Shown in pieces: positions 11,507-23,295 of a DNA stretch of 64,000 nt (positions are counted from its first letter, which is position 1; each line of letters begins with the position of its first letter). The stretch comes from Rhabditoides inermis. Taxonomy: Eukaryota; Nematoda; Chromadorea; Rhabditida; Rhabditidae. The DNA lies in the NCBI GenBank assembly GCA_963966185.1, contig CAWZYM010000123.1, positions 310,001-374,000 of the forward strand. Direction: 5' to 3'. A program made the translations under genes and the position numbers. Under the pieces are notes generated by a model. The model saw nothing but the letters and a program-made list of their open reading frames with translations, made no database searches and was not told where the DNA came from.

Positions 11507-11636
11507 GTGAGAAGGGTGAGAAAGATGAAACAAGATCTGGATCTCACTAGGCGTTGGAGAGACGGTAGTGGTTGCTTTTGGGGTCGCTCTTGTAAATGCG
11601 GTAGTAACGGGTCGGCCAGCTGGAAGAGAGAATGAT

Positions 11637-11686
<50 letters not shown>

Positions 11687-11772
11687 GGGGGAGAGAGAGA
11701 GAGATACTCACGAGCGTCAGTGGCGATCACAACCGCACATCCGAGAGTGAGAAGGGTGAGAAGGAATCGCAT
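10681..11772 (-). CDS. small secreted protein, 134 aa, unrecognised family
   Basis: Exons on the minus strand: 11772-11712, 11619-11548, 11336-11215, 10934-10860, 10755-10681; every junction is in phase. The protein begins MRFLLTLLTLGCAVVIATDA, a textbook signal peptide cut near residue 20. A Thr/Pro/Ser-rich stretch (residues about 22-50, likely O-glycosylated) follows, then an alpha-helical region with few cysteines (HSMLDLLNMYVLTT, MNELIGIM, TLEERTTELMALLD, KLGAYIASFLSSL). No family is recognised. An in-frame ATG seven codons upstream (start 11793) is possible, but the TATA box at 11811-11819 favours the shorter form. Two introns are mostly GA/CT microsatellite. It could be a species-restricted secreted factor. 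Confidence 0.7.
10785..11703. repeat. CT/GA microsatellites in introns of the small secreted-protein gene
   Basis: CT-rich tract 10785-10858 and GA-rich tracts 11358-11503 and 11625-11703 fill three of the four introns, running up to or within a few bases of the splice sites. Confidence 0.9.
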
Positions 11773-11810
11773 ATATACTTTCTCTCTATTCAACTGCTCT
11801 CATAGTCTCG

Positions 11811-11819
11811 TTTTATATA
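11811..11819 (-). promoter_or_regulatory. TATA box of the small secreted-protein gene
   Basis: TATATAAAA on the minus strand, 39 bases before the ATG at 11772, implying a 5' UTR of only about 10 bases. The flank 11820-12600 is otherwise AT-rich with a GA tract (12521-12583) and shows no recognised gene. Confidence 0.55.
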
Positions 11820-12521
11820 CTCGTTTTTTATACTCCGTTTGCACCCGGTTTCAAAACGCGTTGAATCTCATTTCGATGATTGATGGTATTAGTATTAGAA
11901 CGATTATATCTATATCTATTCCAATGACCATCGAATGAGTTTTGAATTGTAATCGACAATTGCGTTTTTTTTACATTCAAATGCCAAGTTTTCAGTGAAT
12001 CTATTCCATTTGGTTTTATGTGTTTCTGTCTGTCTTTCAAAAGGACAAGTCACACAGCACACAATTGTTTTTTATCAATGTACCAGTCTGACTACTATCA
12101 GATCTGCATTGTCCATCATTGTTCAGACTGATAAGAGATGCACGAAAATTCGCAATCAGCGATCGCGCACGTTTGTCTTCCTGATAAACTTTTCGATAAC
12201 AACGTGTGATCATAATGCGGTCATGAAAGTATTCCGTTTCATCATTTCTTGTAACGCCAACTTTTCACATCGTTCGTTCACTGTGCTCATTTGAAGATAT
12301 GCATCGCGTCGGCAGCTCGTTTTCACTGCATTCGCAATTCGCAGTAATCGTTTGCAAGACGATTGCAAGACATGAACGCTTTTCGGACGGTGCAAACGCC
12401 TACACCGTTTGAACCCCTTTCGTTAACACCACAAGTGTTTGACATCACTCGGTATAAATATTATATAAAATATACTGTATATAAAATATATATATGCAGC
12501 TATATCCGGCTGAGAAGGTGC

Positions 12522-12587
<66 letters not shown>

Positions 12588-12600
12588 GGGACCCTTGTAG

Positions 12601-13113
12601 ATGACCGTGTTCACCTTCGGCCAACCGCGCACTGGCGATAAAGACTACGCCGATGCTCACGATAAAAATATAAGATGGTGGGTGCTCTCTCTCCCCCCCT
12701 CTCTCTCCTTCCCTCCCTCCCTCTCTCTCTCTCCCGCTGGATGAGTCATCCCACCCAGATCTCCAATGTCTTCCGTGTCACTCACAGTGTCGACCCTGTT
12801 CCGCAAGTGCCGCCCAGTCTGCTCGGCTACCGCCATCACTTGTCAGAGGTGAAAAGGACTTTCTCTCTCTCTCTATCTATGTCTCTCTCTCCCCTCTCTC
12901 TTTCTCTCTCACCGTACCTCCCTCAGGTCTACTACTGGCGACGCCTACAAGTTGTGTCAGGGACAAGAGGACAAGGTTAGACGCAGTCTTATGAGTATGG
13001 CTAACGAAACATTTCAGACTTGTTCGGCATCGATCCGATCGGCCGACCTGGAAGACCACTACTACTACTTCGACAAGAATGTTTCGGCATGGGGCAGGAG
13101 AAACTGCAAGTAA
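12601..13113 (+). pseudogene. class-3 lipase, 3' part only (lacks nucleophile region)
   Basis: Exons 12601-12677, 12746-12841, 12927-12975 and 13018-13113 join in phase to a TAA stop. The product reads VFTFGQPRTGDKDYA, then VFRVTHSVDPVPQVPP, then GYRHH, and ends with a Cys-containing tail (CQGQEDKTCS, NCK). These are the conserved TFGQPRTG, the catalytic-Asp segment and the catalytic-His segment of fungal/nematode class-3 lipases. The upstream GHSLGG motif with the catalytic serine cannot be found between 11820 and 12600, so this is a 5'-truncated relic or its first exons are unrecognised. Joining exons 2 and 3 needs the GTCAGA donor at 12842; the nearby GTGAAA donor would break the frame. 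An AATAAA sits at 13143-13148. Confidence 0.65.
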
Positions 13114-13311
13114 TCACAGAATGGAATAGATACGATGTTCACAATAAATGCTACGATGCAACCGTTTACCAAAAAACCAAAACCGATGAATATAAATTCT
13201 TCTTTATCTCCTCATCATTACATCGTATTGGTACACATATGACTACACTCTATAACTCTACGTAACGAGGCGACAGCGTTTGGAACAATCTTCGTGGGTG
13301 GCGGGGGGCGT

Positions 13312-15576
13312 TTATCGGTCGACCTCTCCGAACACAATGTCCATGGTTCCGATGACGGCGACGACGTCGGCGATGAGTGACATGTAGCACACGTCGTGAA
13401 TGGCAGCCAGGTGGGGGAAGCCGGGCGCGCGGATGTAGCACCTGCAACACACCCTCTCTTCCTCCCCTTCCCCCTTCCTCACCTGTAGGGCTTGCTGGTT
13501 CCGTCGGCGACGAGGTACACTCCAAACTCTCCCTTGGGCGCCTCGATAGGCACGTATGTCGCACCTGGAGGCACCTGGTAGCCCTCGGTGAAGAACTTGA
13601 AGTGGTGGATCAGCGACTCCATCGACTCCTGCAAAATACACATCAGAATAGATCCTTCCTCTCCTCTCCTACCTTCATCTCTGCCCTCTTCGGGGGGACG
13701 ACCTTGTGGTCATCGACCTTGATCTCTCCGGCCGGCATCTGGTTGAGGCACTGGTGTACAATGCTCAGCGACTGCCTCATCTCCTCCACACGGCACAGGT
13801 AGCTGCAAGCCACGCCATCACATGCCATTCCCGTTCCCCTCCCTCCTCCACTCACCGGTCGTAGCAGTCTCCCTTGGTTCCGACGGGCACGTCAAACTTG
13901 ACCTGGTCGTACGCGTCGTACGGCTGCGTCTTGCGCACGTCCTGTTTGATGCCCGATCCGCGCACCATCACTCCAGAGAAGCCCCAATTGAGCGCGTCAG
14001 CAGCAGACACCAGTCCTGAACAAATACAAGATATCATTATCTACCATGTCCGTCTACAACTGCAAGCGCTTGTGGCACTGACCAATGTCGATGGTACGCG
14101 CCTTCCAGATGCGGTTCTCGGTGAGCATATCCTCCAGCTCGTCGATACGCTCCGGGAACTTGACCGCCCAGTCGTAGATGTCGTCCATCAGTCCTGAAAA
14201 CGTGATAATAAAAATATACGTTTCAGCACTATTAAATAAAAAAAAAGTGCAACACGTACCAATGGGCAGATCCCAGGCGACTCCTCCGGGACGCACATAG
14301 TTGGCGTGCATGCGCGCGCCAGACACACGCTCCGAGAACTCGAACAGCTTCTCGCGCTCTGAAAAGGATCAAGGGTTGAATGAACAATCTAACACTCATC
14401 CAGACTATATAAGACTCACCCTCGAACATCCAGAAGAACGGGGTCATGGCTCCCACGTCGAGGGCGTGGGTGGTGATGCCCATAATGTGGTTCTGGATAC
14501 GGGTCAGCTCTCCCATCAGCGCTGCAAACGAACGTCATACCATTTACAGATATACAACTGTAAAAATGTGATGTTATTACTTTTTAACTTGTCCCGGGTT
14601 AATTAGGAACCACTGACGAAAAGCTAGTCAGCGGCACACGCACACCGAGTCGAAATACGCTCTCGCAGTCGGCGCCACTTTTTCAAGTTGCACCTCGCAC
14701 ACAATCTCCACATCATTGATAGACGACTATGAGCTTCTACTGCTTTCAGTAAACAATACAAGAAGAAGTAGGACTGACTGCGAATGTACTTGGCGCGGGG
14801 CGGGATGTCGATGCCGAGCAGTTTCTCCACGGCCAGCGAGAACGCCTGTTCGTTGCACATCATCGACACGTAGTCGAGACTGCAATGTGTGAGTGGAAGA
14901 TGTACGAGTGTACGCGATATCTCACTAACCGGTCAAAGTAGGGGAGCGCCTGGGTGTAGGTCTTGTGCTCGATCAGCTTCTCGGTGGCACGGTGAAGGAG
15001 ACCGATATGCGGGATGGCCTTGATTATAACCTGTAACGAATGAGTGATAACTAAACAATCTGATAAAAATATAGTCGAACCTCTCCCTCAAGCTTGAGGA
15101 CGAGACGAAGCACACCGTGAGCGGCGGGATGCTGGGGACCAAAGTTGAGGATCATGTTCTCGAGGTTCTTCTCACTGAAAAAGTAGGTAAACAAAAAATC
15201 ATGAACATGAAATTAGAAAAAAAAATGAAGAAAAATCAACGAAACGCACCGGTGCTTTCCATCATAGGTGTCGGAAAGGACGGGCTCAGACTGCATGAGC
15301 TTCTCGAACTTGTCGAGTCCGATCGACTTGTCGAAATCGGTCGCATCGCCTGCCGACATCCATAGCTTGCCGAGGGTGCCACCGGTCTAAACAGAAACAA
15401 GGTAACAAGGCTTAGATTTAGTTCAACACAATTCACATTTCAAAATTGAAACGGACCTTGAACTGGCGCTCGAACTTAGCGTCCGGGTACCAGATGGTGT
15501 GGGAGTCGCGCTTCTGCTGAGCCGCGACGGCGCTACGCTGCGCAACCCGCCCGAGCGGGGACAGACGACTCAGCAT
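13312..15576 (-). CDS. NDUFS2 (C. elegans gas-1 type): NADH:ubiquinone oxidoreductase 49-kDa subunit, about 477 aa
   Basis: Twelve exons on the minus strand, about 15576-15457, 15387-15250, 15176-15082, 15033-14931, 14881-14780, 14522-14419, 14360-14261, 14194-14082, 14016-13856, 13802-13673, 13629-13482 and 13441-13312. Complex I core subunit in the mitochondrial matrix arm near the quinone site. Diagnostic segments: [69 protein letters not shown] and the C-terminal end GEVDR. The start [14 protein letters not shown] is a plausible mitochondrial presequence. An acceptor lies right before this ATG, so a 5' intron exists: an ATG at 15842 with donor at 15836 would add Met-Asn-Gly in frame; trans-splicing is the other option. 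Full length, no breaks seen. Confidence 0.95.
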
Positions 15577-16726
15577 ACCCTGGACGATTATTTTTAATAC
15601 TGCGAAAACATCATACATGCATTGAAAGCGACCAATACAAATAAAACAAACAATATTTTCGTACTCAAAACAATGAACTAAAACCACGAAAAAGCGAAGA
15701 ATAAGGAGATTACTAATGAACGGTGATAAATAAACTCATAGTAATCAATCACGGCTATAATTTATATCAGAAATAAACATCAGAAACCGACGAAATCAAC
15801 AAATAAACAACTATCAAAATAAATTTACAAACTCACATTCATCAACTCCGCTTAGTACGTTGAGTTAAGCGCCTTATATCACAAAATTGGAATTTCTTGT
15901 GAAGAAACTGTGGGACTCGAAGGAATTTGTGTTGTTTCTAAAAAATGTTTATTTCCTATCGAAATCTCACTATTTTTGAAACTGATTTGTGATACGATAT
16001 TATCGCCTCGCCTCGCTACCTTTCTCATGATTTAAGGCCGAAATATACTTTTACGCGTCGGTTGACGCCCATCAACAAAGAAAAGATGCAGTGTACGGCT
16101 GTGTTTAGCGTCAGCATATTTTGGCCCATACTTGTATTGGTGTGAGGTGAGCATGTCCTGTACGGGTATTCGGTCTCGCCTGGGTGATATGTTGATTAGA
16201 TAAGCCGTGCGTTGCGCATCCATCCCTTCCTCGCACTGCCAGGTCGCTGTGAGAACACCTGCAGCTTCTTTTCGCGGAAAAAGATAAGCACTCGCCGCCG
16301 CCGCCGCATGCTGTTTTCGTTTTCAATCGCACCTGACATCTCCATTCAGTTGTTTACTACCTTTACGTCTTACCTATATGCTATATGCTGTGCATATGTC
16401 ATACCCTCTTTTTTCCGAAGTCTCATGATGGGTTCAAAAGTGTAACACACTCAGTCTAAGTCCGTTTTTGAATCGCACTCTAATTGCGGCGTACATGGCT
16501 TCTCATATATCATCTGTTTCATGCAGAATCGATCCTTTCCTTGTCTGCAGACTCGCTTCGTTTTTTTTTCTACTGTGATGTTGTTGTGTCGTCGACATGT
16601 CTATTTCTATCCCTCTCACTCTCTCCTACTCACTATCGATTTCGGACTCGCAATGTAGCAAAGTCGCAAATAACGTCACAAATCTCCCCCTTTTGCAGTG
16701 CTGTTGTTTCACAGTACTGATGTTCG
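15577..16726. other. shared 5' region between NDUFS2 and the BEACH gene
   Basis: Divergent intergenic DNA holding the putative 5' exon of NDUFS2 (around 15837-15860) and the upstream region of the BEACH gene. No TATA box or repeat stands out. A second, upstream BEACH exon cannot be excluded. Confidence 0.5.
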
Positions 16727-16955
16727 ATGTGTGAGCCGGACTGCGTCGCACCCCCGGTGACGCGGTTCGCTGCGTGGCAGCCCCTGCTGCTGCGCACACT
16801 GCGCTCGTACCTGCTCGATCGACCCGGATTCAAGCAGTTGCGTACCAAGGCTATCATCAGTATCCTCGCAGTACTGCCCGTTAGTCCAGGTGAGTCTCTC
16901 TGTCTCCCTTCTCTTCAATCTCTTCCTCCCTCGTCTCCCTCCCTTCTCTCCCTCT

Positions 16956-16993
<38 letters not shown>

Positions 16994-18564
16994 TCCTCTC
17001 TTCCTTCTTCTCTTCCTTCTTCTCTCCCCTCCTTCTCCTTCTCCCCCCTCCTCCTCTCCGCCTCTCCCCCTTCTCATCCCCCTCTCCTCCCCCCTCGCCC
17101 TCTCTCTCTCTCCTTCACTCTTCACTCCCCTCCCCCCTCTCCATACATACCGTACCCCCCCCCCCTCTCTTGCAGACTCTTCCAATGCCATCTCGGATCT
17201 GCTGCCCCTGCTCCGCGAGCACCTCTCCGACCACTTTCCCTGGCAGGAGGCGCTCTCCTGTGTGGATGGAGAGCAGGAACAGGACGATGATGACGCCAAG
17301 TGAGTCATTCAACAATTATACTCTTTATAAAGTATCGTGAATTGTGAGTGACTTCCAAGTAGCGGTGTTTGATGATGTTTCGAAAAGATCGAGTGCTTGC
17401 TACACCATGGTCCATACTCCTTGTACTCCTGCAGGCTGTTCATCCCCTGCGCTCCCTCCCCGCCCCGTCGTCCCACCCGCTCCCTTCGTCGTAAGAAAGG
17501 TGTTCGCCAGCCGCGCGACAGCGGAGCAGGCTGCGAGAGCGAGGACGATCGGCCTGTGAGGAGAGCCAAGCGAGTAGTGAGTTATTTTCATTACTTTTTA
17601 GCAGCATCGCAGCTGTATTCGAGATGAGTCGCTTAGTGTTGTACTCCCAGGTGCACATCTCCGAGTGCTTTCTCCTCTCGGACTCTGACGGCATGGCTGC
17701 CGCTCTGTCCGACCGCCCGCCCGCCGACCCCGCCCCCATGCGAGTCGACGACGCCACGCTGTTCCAGGTGAGGCATGAGAACTTGATCATCGTGTGTTTA
17801 TCGTACGAGTATATGTTTCTGAACCTAGCTCCATAGTATTAGTTCATGAAACGTAATCGTTAGGTGGTAATGGAAGCTAATGCAGGATCATGTGGCATCG
17901 CAGATCTAGGAGACCCAATTCACTGTAGGATTGTGTGTGCTTCCAGATAACCCAAGATGCTTACATTGTCTGTACATGTCGGAATCAGGCCGATAAACAA
18001 TGATGGTTTTTCGAGAGCCGAAATGAAGGTAGATAGAGATAGGAGAACAGATAGTAGAACATATTAGCTAGACACATGACGGAATACTGTTTCGACCCTT
18101 TAACCTTTTGTACTTTGTGAAACAAACGAACAAGCGTTGCAGATCTACCGTCTGCTGTTCGGCCGTTACCCGTCCGTTCTTCCCCTCATCGACTGTCTGG
18201 TGGACGCCCTGATTCTGTCGACCAACCTCAGCCAGCAAGGCCCCGTCAAGAGACAGGTGCCTTGCAATTTTGTACTTTGTTGTTTTGTTGCCAACTCTCT
18301 GTGTGTATAGTAGTAAAGTACACATGAAACTATCGTTGTATCTTTGATGAAAGCAGTTGGAATCATGGTTAGTTCATTACAATGATTACTTTACACAAGA
18401 TTTTGGAAAGAAACGTATGATTTGTGGAATGTTTTTTTTTCAGTTGCGCTTCCTCGCGGCCAACTTCTCAGCGGACTCGCCTCATTCGGCGGCGCAGGTG
18501 CTGCTAGAGGAGGGAGGCAGCAGCGCCAAGGTGGGCGGCGAGTCTCTCTCTCTCTCTCTCTCTT

Positions 18565-18615
<51 letters not shown>

Positions 18616-18819
18616 GTCTGTCTCTGTCTCTGTCTCTGTCTCTGTCTCTGTCTCTGTCTCTGTCTCTGTCTCTGTCTCTGTCTCTGTCTCTGTCTCTGTC
18701 TCTGTCTCTGTCTCTGTCTCTGTCTCTGTCTCTGTCTCTGTCTCTGTCTCTCTCACTCTCTCCCTCTCTCCCTCCCCCTCTCTTTCTTCCCTTTCGCTCT
18801 CTCCCCCTCTCTCTCTCTT

Positions 18820-18860
<41 letters not shown>

Positions 18861-19041
18861 GTCTCTGTCTCTGTCTCTGTCTATGTCTCTGTCTCTGTCT
18901 CTGTCTCTGTCTCTGTCTCTGTCTCTGTCTCTGTCTCTGTCTCTGTCTCTGTCTCTGTCTCTGTCTCTGTCTCTGTCTCTGTCTCTCTCACTCTCTCCCT
19001 CTCTCCCTCCCCCTCTCTTTCTTCCCTTTCGCTCTCTCCCC

Positions 19042-19099
<58 letters not shown>

Positions 19100-19290
19100 G
19101 TCTCTGTCTCTGTCTCTGTCTCTGTCTCTGTCTCTGTCTCTGTCTCTGTCTCTGTCTCTGTCTCTGTCTCTGTCTCTGTCTCTGTCTCTGTCTCTGTCTC
19201 TGTCTCTGTCTCTGTCTCTGTCTCTGTCTCTCTGTCTCTCTCACTCTCTCCCTCTCTCCCTCCCCCTCTCTTTCTTCCCTTTCGCTCTCT

Positions 19291-19338
<48 letters not shown>

Positions 19339-22300
19339 TCCTCATTTCCCTGTTCCAGGCCACCGTCTACTGGCTCAACTGGCTCCGCGTGAGTCGACAG
19401 GCGTGTCGGTGAGTGTGGCTCATTTCTCTCCCTCCTCCCGCCTCCGCTGTACTGGGTATAACTGAAACTGTACTTCGAGAGAGGACGCGCAAGCACTTTT
19501 GGGTATCTGGTATGAGGGGCTCACCGTGTTTCACTATGCTCTCTCGACTTGTCTTCTTCCACTTGCTCGAAGCGGTTTGGAGATAGTGCGAAGTATTTTT
19601 CAGTAGTTGAAAGACAAGTTAGACAGAGTTTCGCAAAGCATTTTGGAGGTGTTGGTTGTAAGGCGTCTCGAGAGTAATTTGAATACTGTTCTGTTCAGAT
19701 CAGCGGCGCACCTGGCTCTGTTCGCTCACTCTCAGGCCTCACCCGACAAGGAAGGCATAGCCAAGCAGGCTATAGATTTCATCGTACAGCACGGACGACA
19801 GGTAACCATCTGAGAGAGAGAGAGAGAGGTGTTCAAATGTTGGTTCAGGAGCTGTGTGCGTGCCAGCTGGTCTCCTCGCTGTTCCAGTCTGGCTGTGTGG
19901 CGGACGAGTCTCTGACAAGCGCCGCCCTCGCTGGGGTCCGCGTCGCCGGCCGCAACCTGCAGGCGTAAGTGGCAGAGTAGCAGGAGATGATCATCCAGTA
20001 TTCACTGGTCGCCTTTCGGTTTTGTCTCCTGTGTCCTGTCCTGGCTTGTGTTTGTTGGGGTAGTAAGCGGTATAGTGGGTAGTGATAGTGACTAACTTTC
20101 GACTGTTCCATGTATAATGTATGTGATGATCGAATTGGAGTGTTTTACGTTGCAGCATGCTCGACCTGTGCTTCTCTCTCATCGCCCTCCTCTCGCAAGA
20201 TAAAAGAGCCGAGCAGTTGATGAAGTGGGAGAGATTGATCATCTTCTAGCCCTAAACTCTTTATACTACTCGCTCTCGTCTCCCTTTGTTCATGTAACTC
20301 ATTATTGTTGTCCAGCTGCGGTCAGCTGATCGACGCGAACGAACCCGAATTGGTCGAATCAGCGGTGGAGAGTGTGATGAAGAGGTGGGGAGAGGGAGAG
20401 GGGGGAGGGGAAGAGAGAGAGAGGTACTACAGTCACCCCTCCAGGTTCTTCTCCACCTCGCGTGGCGCTGACCGCAGTGCAGAGTGTCGCTTCGCCTACG
20501 AGCTCTGTGATAGCATGATCGATTCACCGTGAGTTTCGATAATTACAATATATCGTGTTCAAATGTGTTTCTACTTCTGCTCATATACTTACAGTCCAGG
20601 GAATATTTAGTTCCGCCATCACTCCGCTCGGCCGTCCCGCATTTCAAAATTGCGCGCGCGCGAAAGTTTGAATGTGAATTTATTCGCGTGCTCTCGCATG
20701 TCTATCGATTGTTTTCGCCTTGCACTCTGTTCACTCTGCGCTCTCTGCTGGCGGCAACTGATTTGCCCACCCACTGTATCTTGGATGGTTATAGTTAATC
20801 TGTGTAGCATGGATTGTCGTTTCAGTAATTCTATAGACCATCTTGTAAGTGCTGCACGGCCAGTACGGTCTCCTGTTGCAGTGACCTGGTCTCTCTGCTG
20901 CTCGCCTGGCTGCTGCGTCTCCCGTCCGGTCTGTGCGGGTCGGTGGCGGGTGTGGAGCTGCTCTCCACCCTTGTCCCACTCATGGGTGTAGACCAACACA
21001 GCCATGCTTGTGCCGCGGTGCGTTCCGTGTCATGTCATTCACGATTCTAGATCATTTTCTATTCAAAATGCTACCAAACAGTGTGTTTTGTAAAAAAAAA
21101 AGGAGATGTTTTGATATTCATCCGGGTGGTTGCAGGTGGTGAAGCGTCACATGCCGCATGTGGCCTGGCAGGTGGAGGAGAGGGGGGAGGGAGTGGAGGT
21201 GGACACACTGGAGACCACCACACAGGCCAGCAAGGCAGTAGTGCGGCTCAGTCAGCTGTTCAGGTACTTGTACTGTTAGAACTGATTGCTTGTATGTTGT
21301 AGTGAGTTTCAGTTTACAGGACTGGCTCACAGAGTTGCAGGTTGTAGGTGTGAATGAAATCATGATGGGTGATTATTGATAATGTTTCAGAAACACGACT
21401 AACATCGATACGATGTTCCACTTTGCTGGCTTGCTGTTCCCACGTGAGTGCTCTTTTTCTAGGAGTAATATGTTTCACTGCATTTCTATTTTTTTTGTAG
21501 AAAGTGTGACGTTAATGCGAGATTTATGTTATACATTTTTCACTCATATTTTCGAAAATAGTTGTTTGAGCTGAGCATGTACCTTTTCCAGACTGTTCGT
21601 CGGTCGACCTGGACTATGTGCTAGTGGACGCGGTGATTCCCAAGCTGGTCGAACTGCTGGAGAAGTACGAGGGAATGGAGGAGGGAGAAGGAGGTGAGAG
21701 AGGGAGAGAGAGAGAGAGGGGGGGATGTACTCTTTCAGCCCTCGACTCATGCACCTCGTGGACGCTGAAGTGTCTGGAGATTGTCTCTGCCCACGTGAAG
21801 ACGGCCGTGTCGGCCAAGCAACTCATCGAGTACGTTTCGATTTCGAGTTTGTTTAAGTGTTCAGATTTTAATCAGTTGGACAGTTGGCTCGCGTTCTTAC
21901 GATAACTGTTTGATGGGTATGAAGGTGTGAATGATAGCACATGTCCTGCCATGCCCTGTCATTTATGAGTGCTCCGCCGTGTGAAACTGTCCGAACACAT
22001 TTAGTCGAATGACAGGAGCCGAAACTGGGTGGTTGATCACGACGTTGACTGTCTCTATGTTTTCAGCTGTGTTCTCGTGCCGCACTCGTCTTCTCTCGAC
22101 CGACCGGCACTGCGGGATGTGTGGATGGCGGCGACAGCCAGGGCGGCAAGACTAGACACACACCACTGGATGGTGGGAGAGAGAGAGAGGGGAGGGAGGG
22201 AGGGAGAGAGAGACAGAGAAAGAGGGGAGGGAGGGAGGGAGGGATAGAGAGAGAGAGAGGGAGGGAGAGAGAGAGAGAGAGGGGGGAGAGAGTTGCCCTT

Positions 22301-22582
22301 GCAGTCGACTGGCGGTCTGGACCATGTGCTCTCTCGCATCGGGGAGAGCTGTGTGCGAGCCGAGCTGGACTGTCACACGTTCTGGTGAGGAGATGGGTGC
22401 GGTATTTGGTGGTCTATGCTATGTCCGATGTAGAGAGTGTGCATCAACCAGACCTCACTGAGGATGAAAGCACATCTTTGATTACTGTACACTGTTCGCA
22501 GGTCTCGATCGGCTGTGGCGTTCTCGCGTCAGCTCTCGCACGCGCTGCATGTGCTCAGGGAAGCGGCAGAGACGAGCGGAGG

Positions 22583-22623
<41 letters not shown>

Positions 22624-23263
22624 TTCTCCATCTCTCTTTCTCTCCTTCCCCTATCTCTCTCATTTTTTCTTCAGGCGATCTCCGTCCCGCAGCCTCCCGC
22701 ATTGTTGAAGCTTGTCGACCGGTGCTCAATGTGAGCATTGTTATATTTTCAAGAACACCGAAGCAATTACAGTCCAGGGAATATTTAGTTCCGCCATCAC
22801 TCCGCTCGGCCGTCCCGCATTTCAAAATTGCGCGCGCGCGAAAGTTTGAATGTGAATTTATTCGCGTGCTCTCGCATGTCTATCGATTGTTTTTGCCTTG
22901 CACTCTGTTCACTCTGCGCTCTCTGCTGGCGGCAACTGATTTGCCCACCCACTGTACTTGTTATTAGGTTCCGGTTTGTGACTTTTGTCTCTGTTCCGAT
23001 CAAGCGATAGATCATGCTGACAACGCACTAATTTTGCATTGAAGACTCGGTGGTGAATCGTATTTTTCCTAGATTATTTGTGACACGATTTTCACATGAT
23101 GGAGATTTTGATTCGTTTTTCATCTCCAGTTCTGCAGATCTACCTCGACTTTTCCTCGAACCCCCCGTCGGATGCGTCGTCGGCGAGAAGGGCGGCTGGG
23201 GCGGCGGCGAGTGCACTCGGAGTGATGGTCATGATGGAGGAGGGAGAGGTAGAGAAAGAGAGA

Positions 23264-23295
<32 letters not shown>

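Noticed and set aside
12842..12975. Frameshift in the lipase between the second and third exon
   Set aside because: Use of the GTCAGA donor at 12842 instead of GTGAAA restores the frame, so no frameshift is needed.
18357..19496. Long Leu-Ser / Cys-Leu frames across the CT and CTCTGT tracts (up to 351 codons)
   Set aside because: Pure microsatellite translation inside an intron whose flanking exons are well supported.
22768..22956. Coding exon reading [18 protein letters not shown] in both 185-bp copies
   Set aside because: The reading frame lies in the MITE, is identical in both copies and does not join neighbouring exons in phase.
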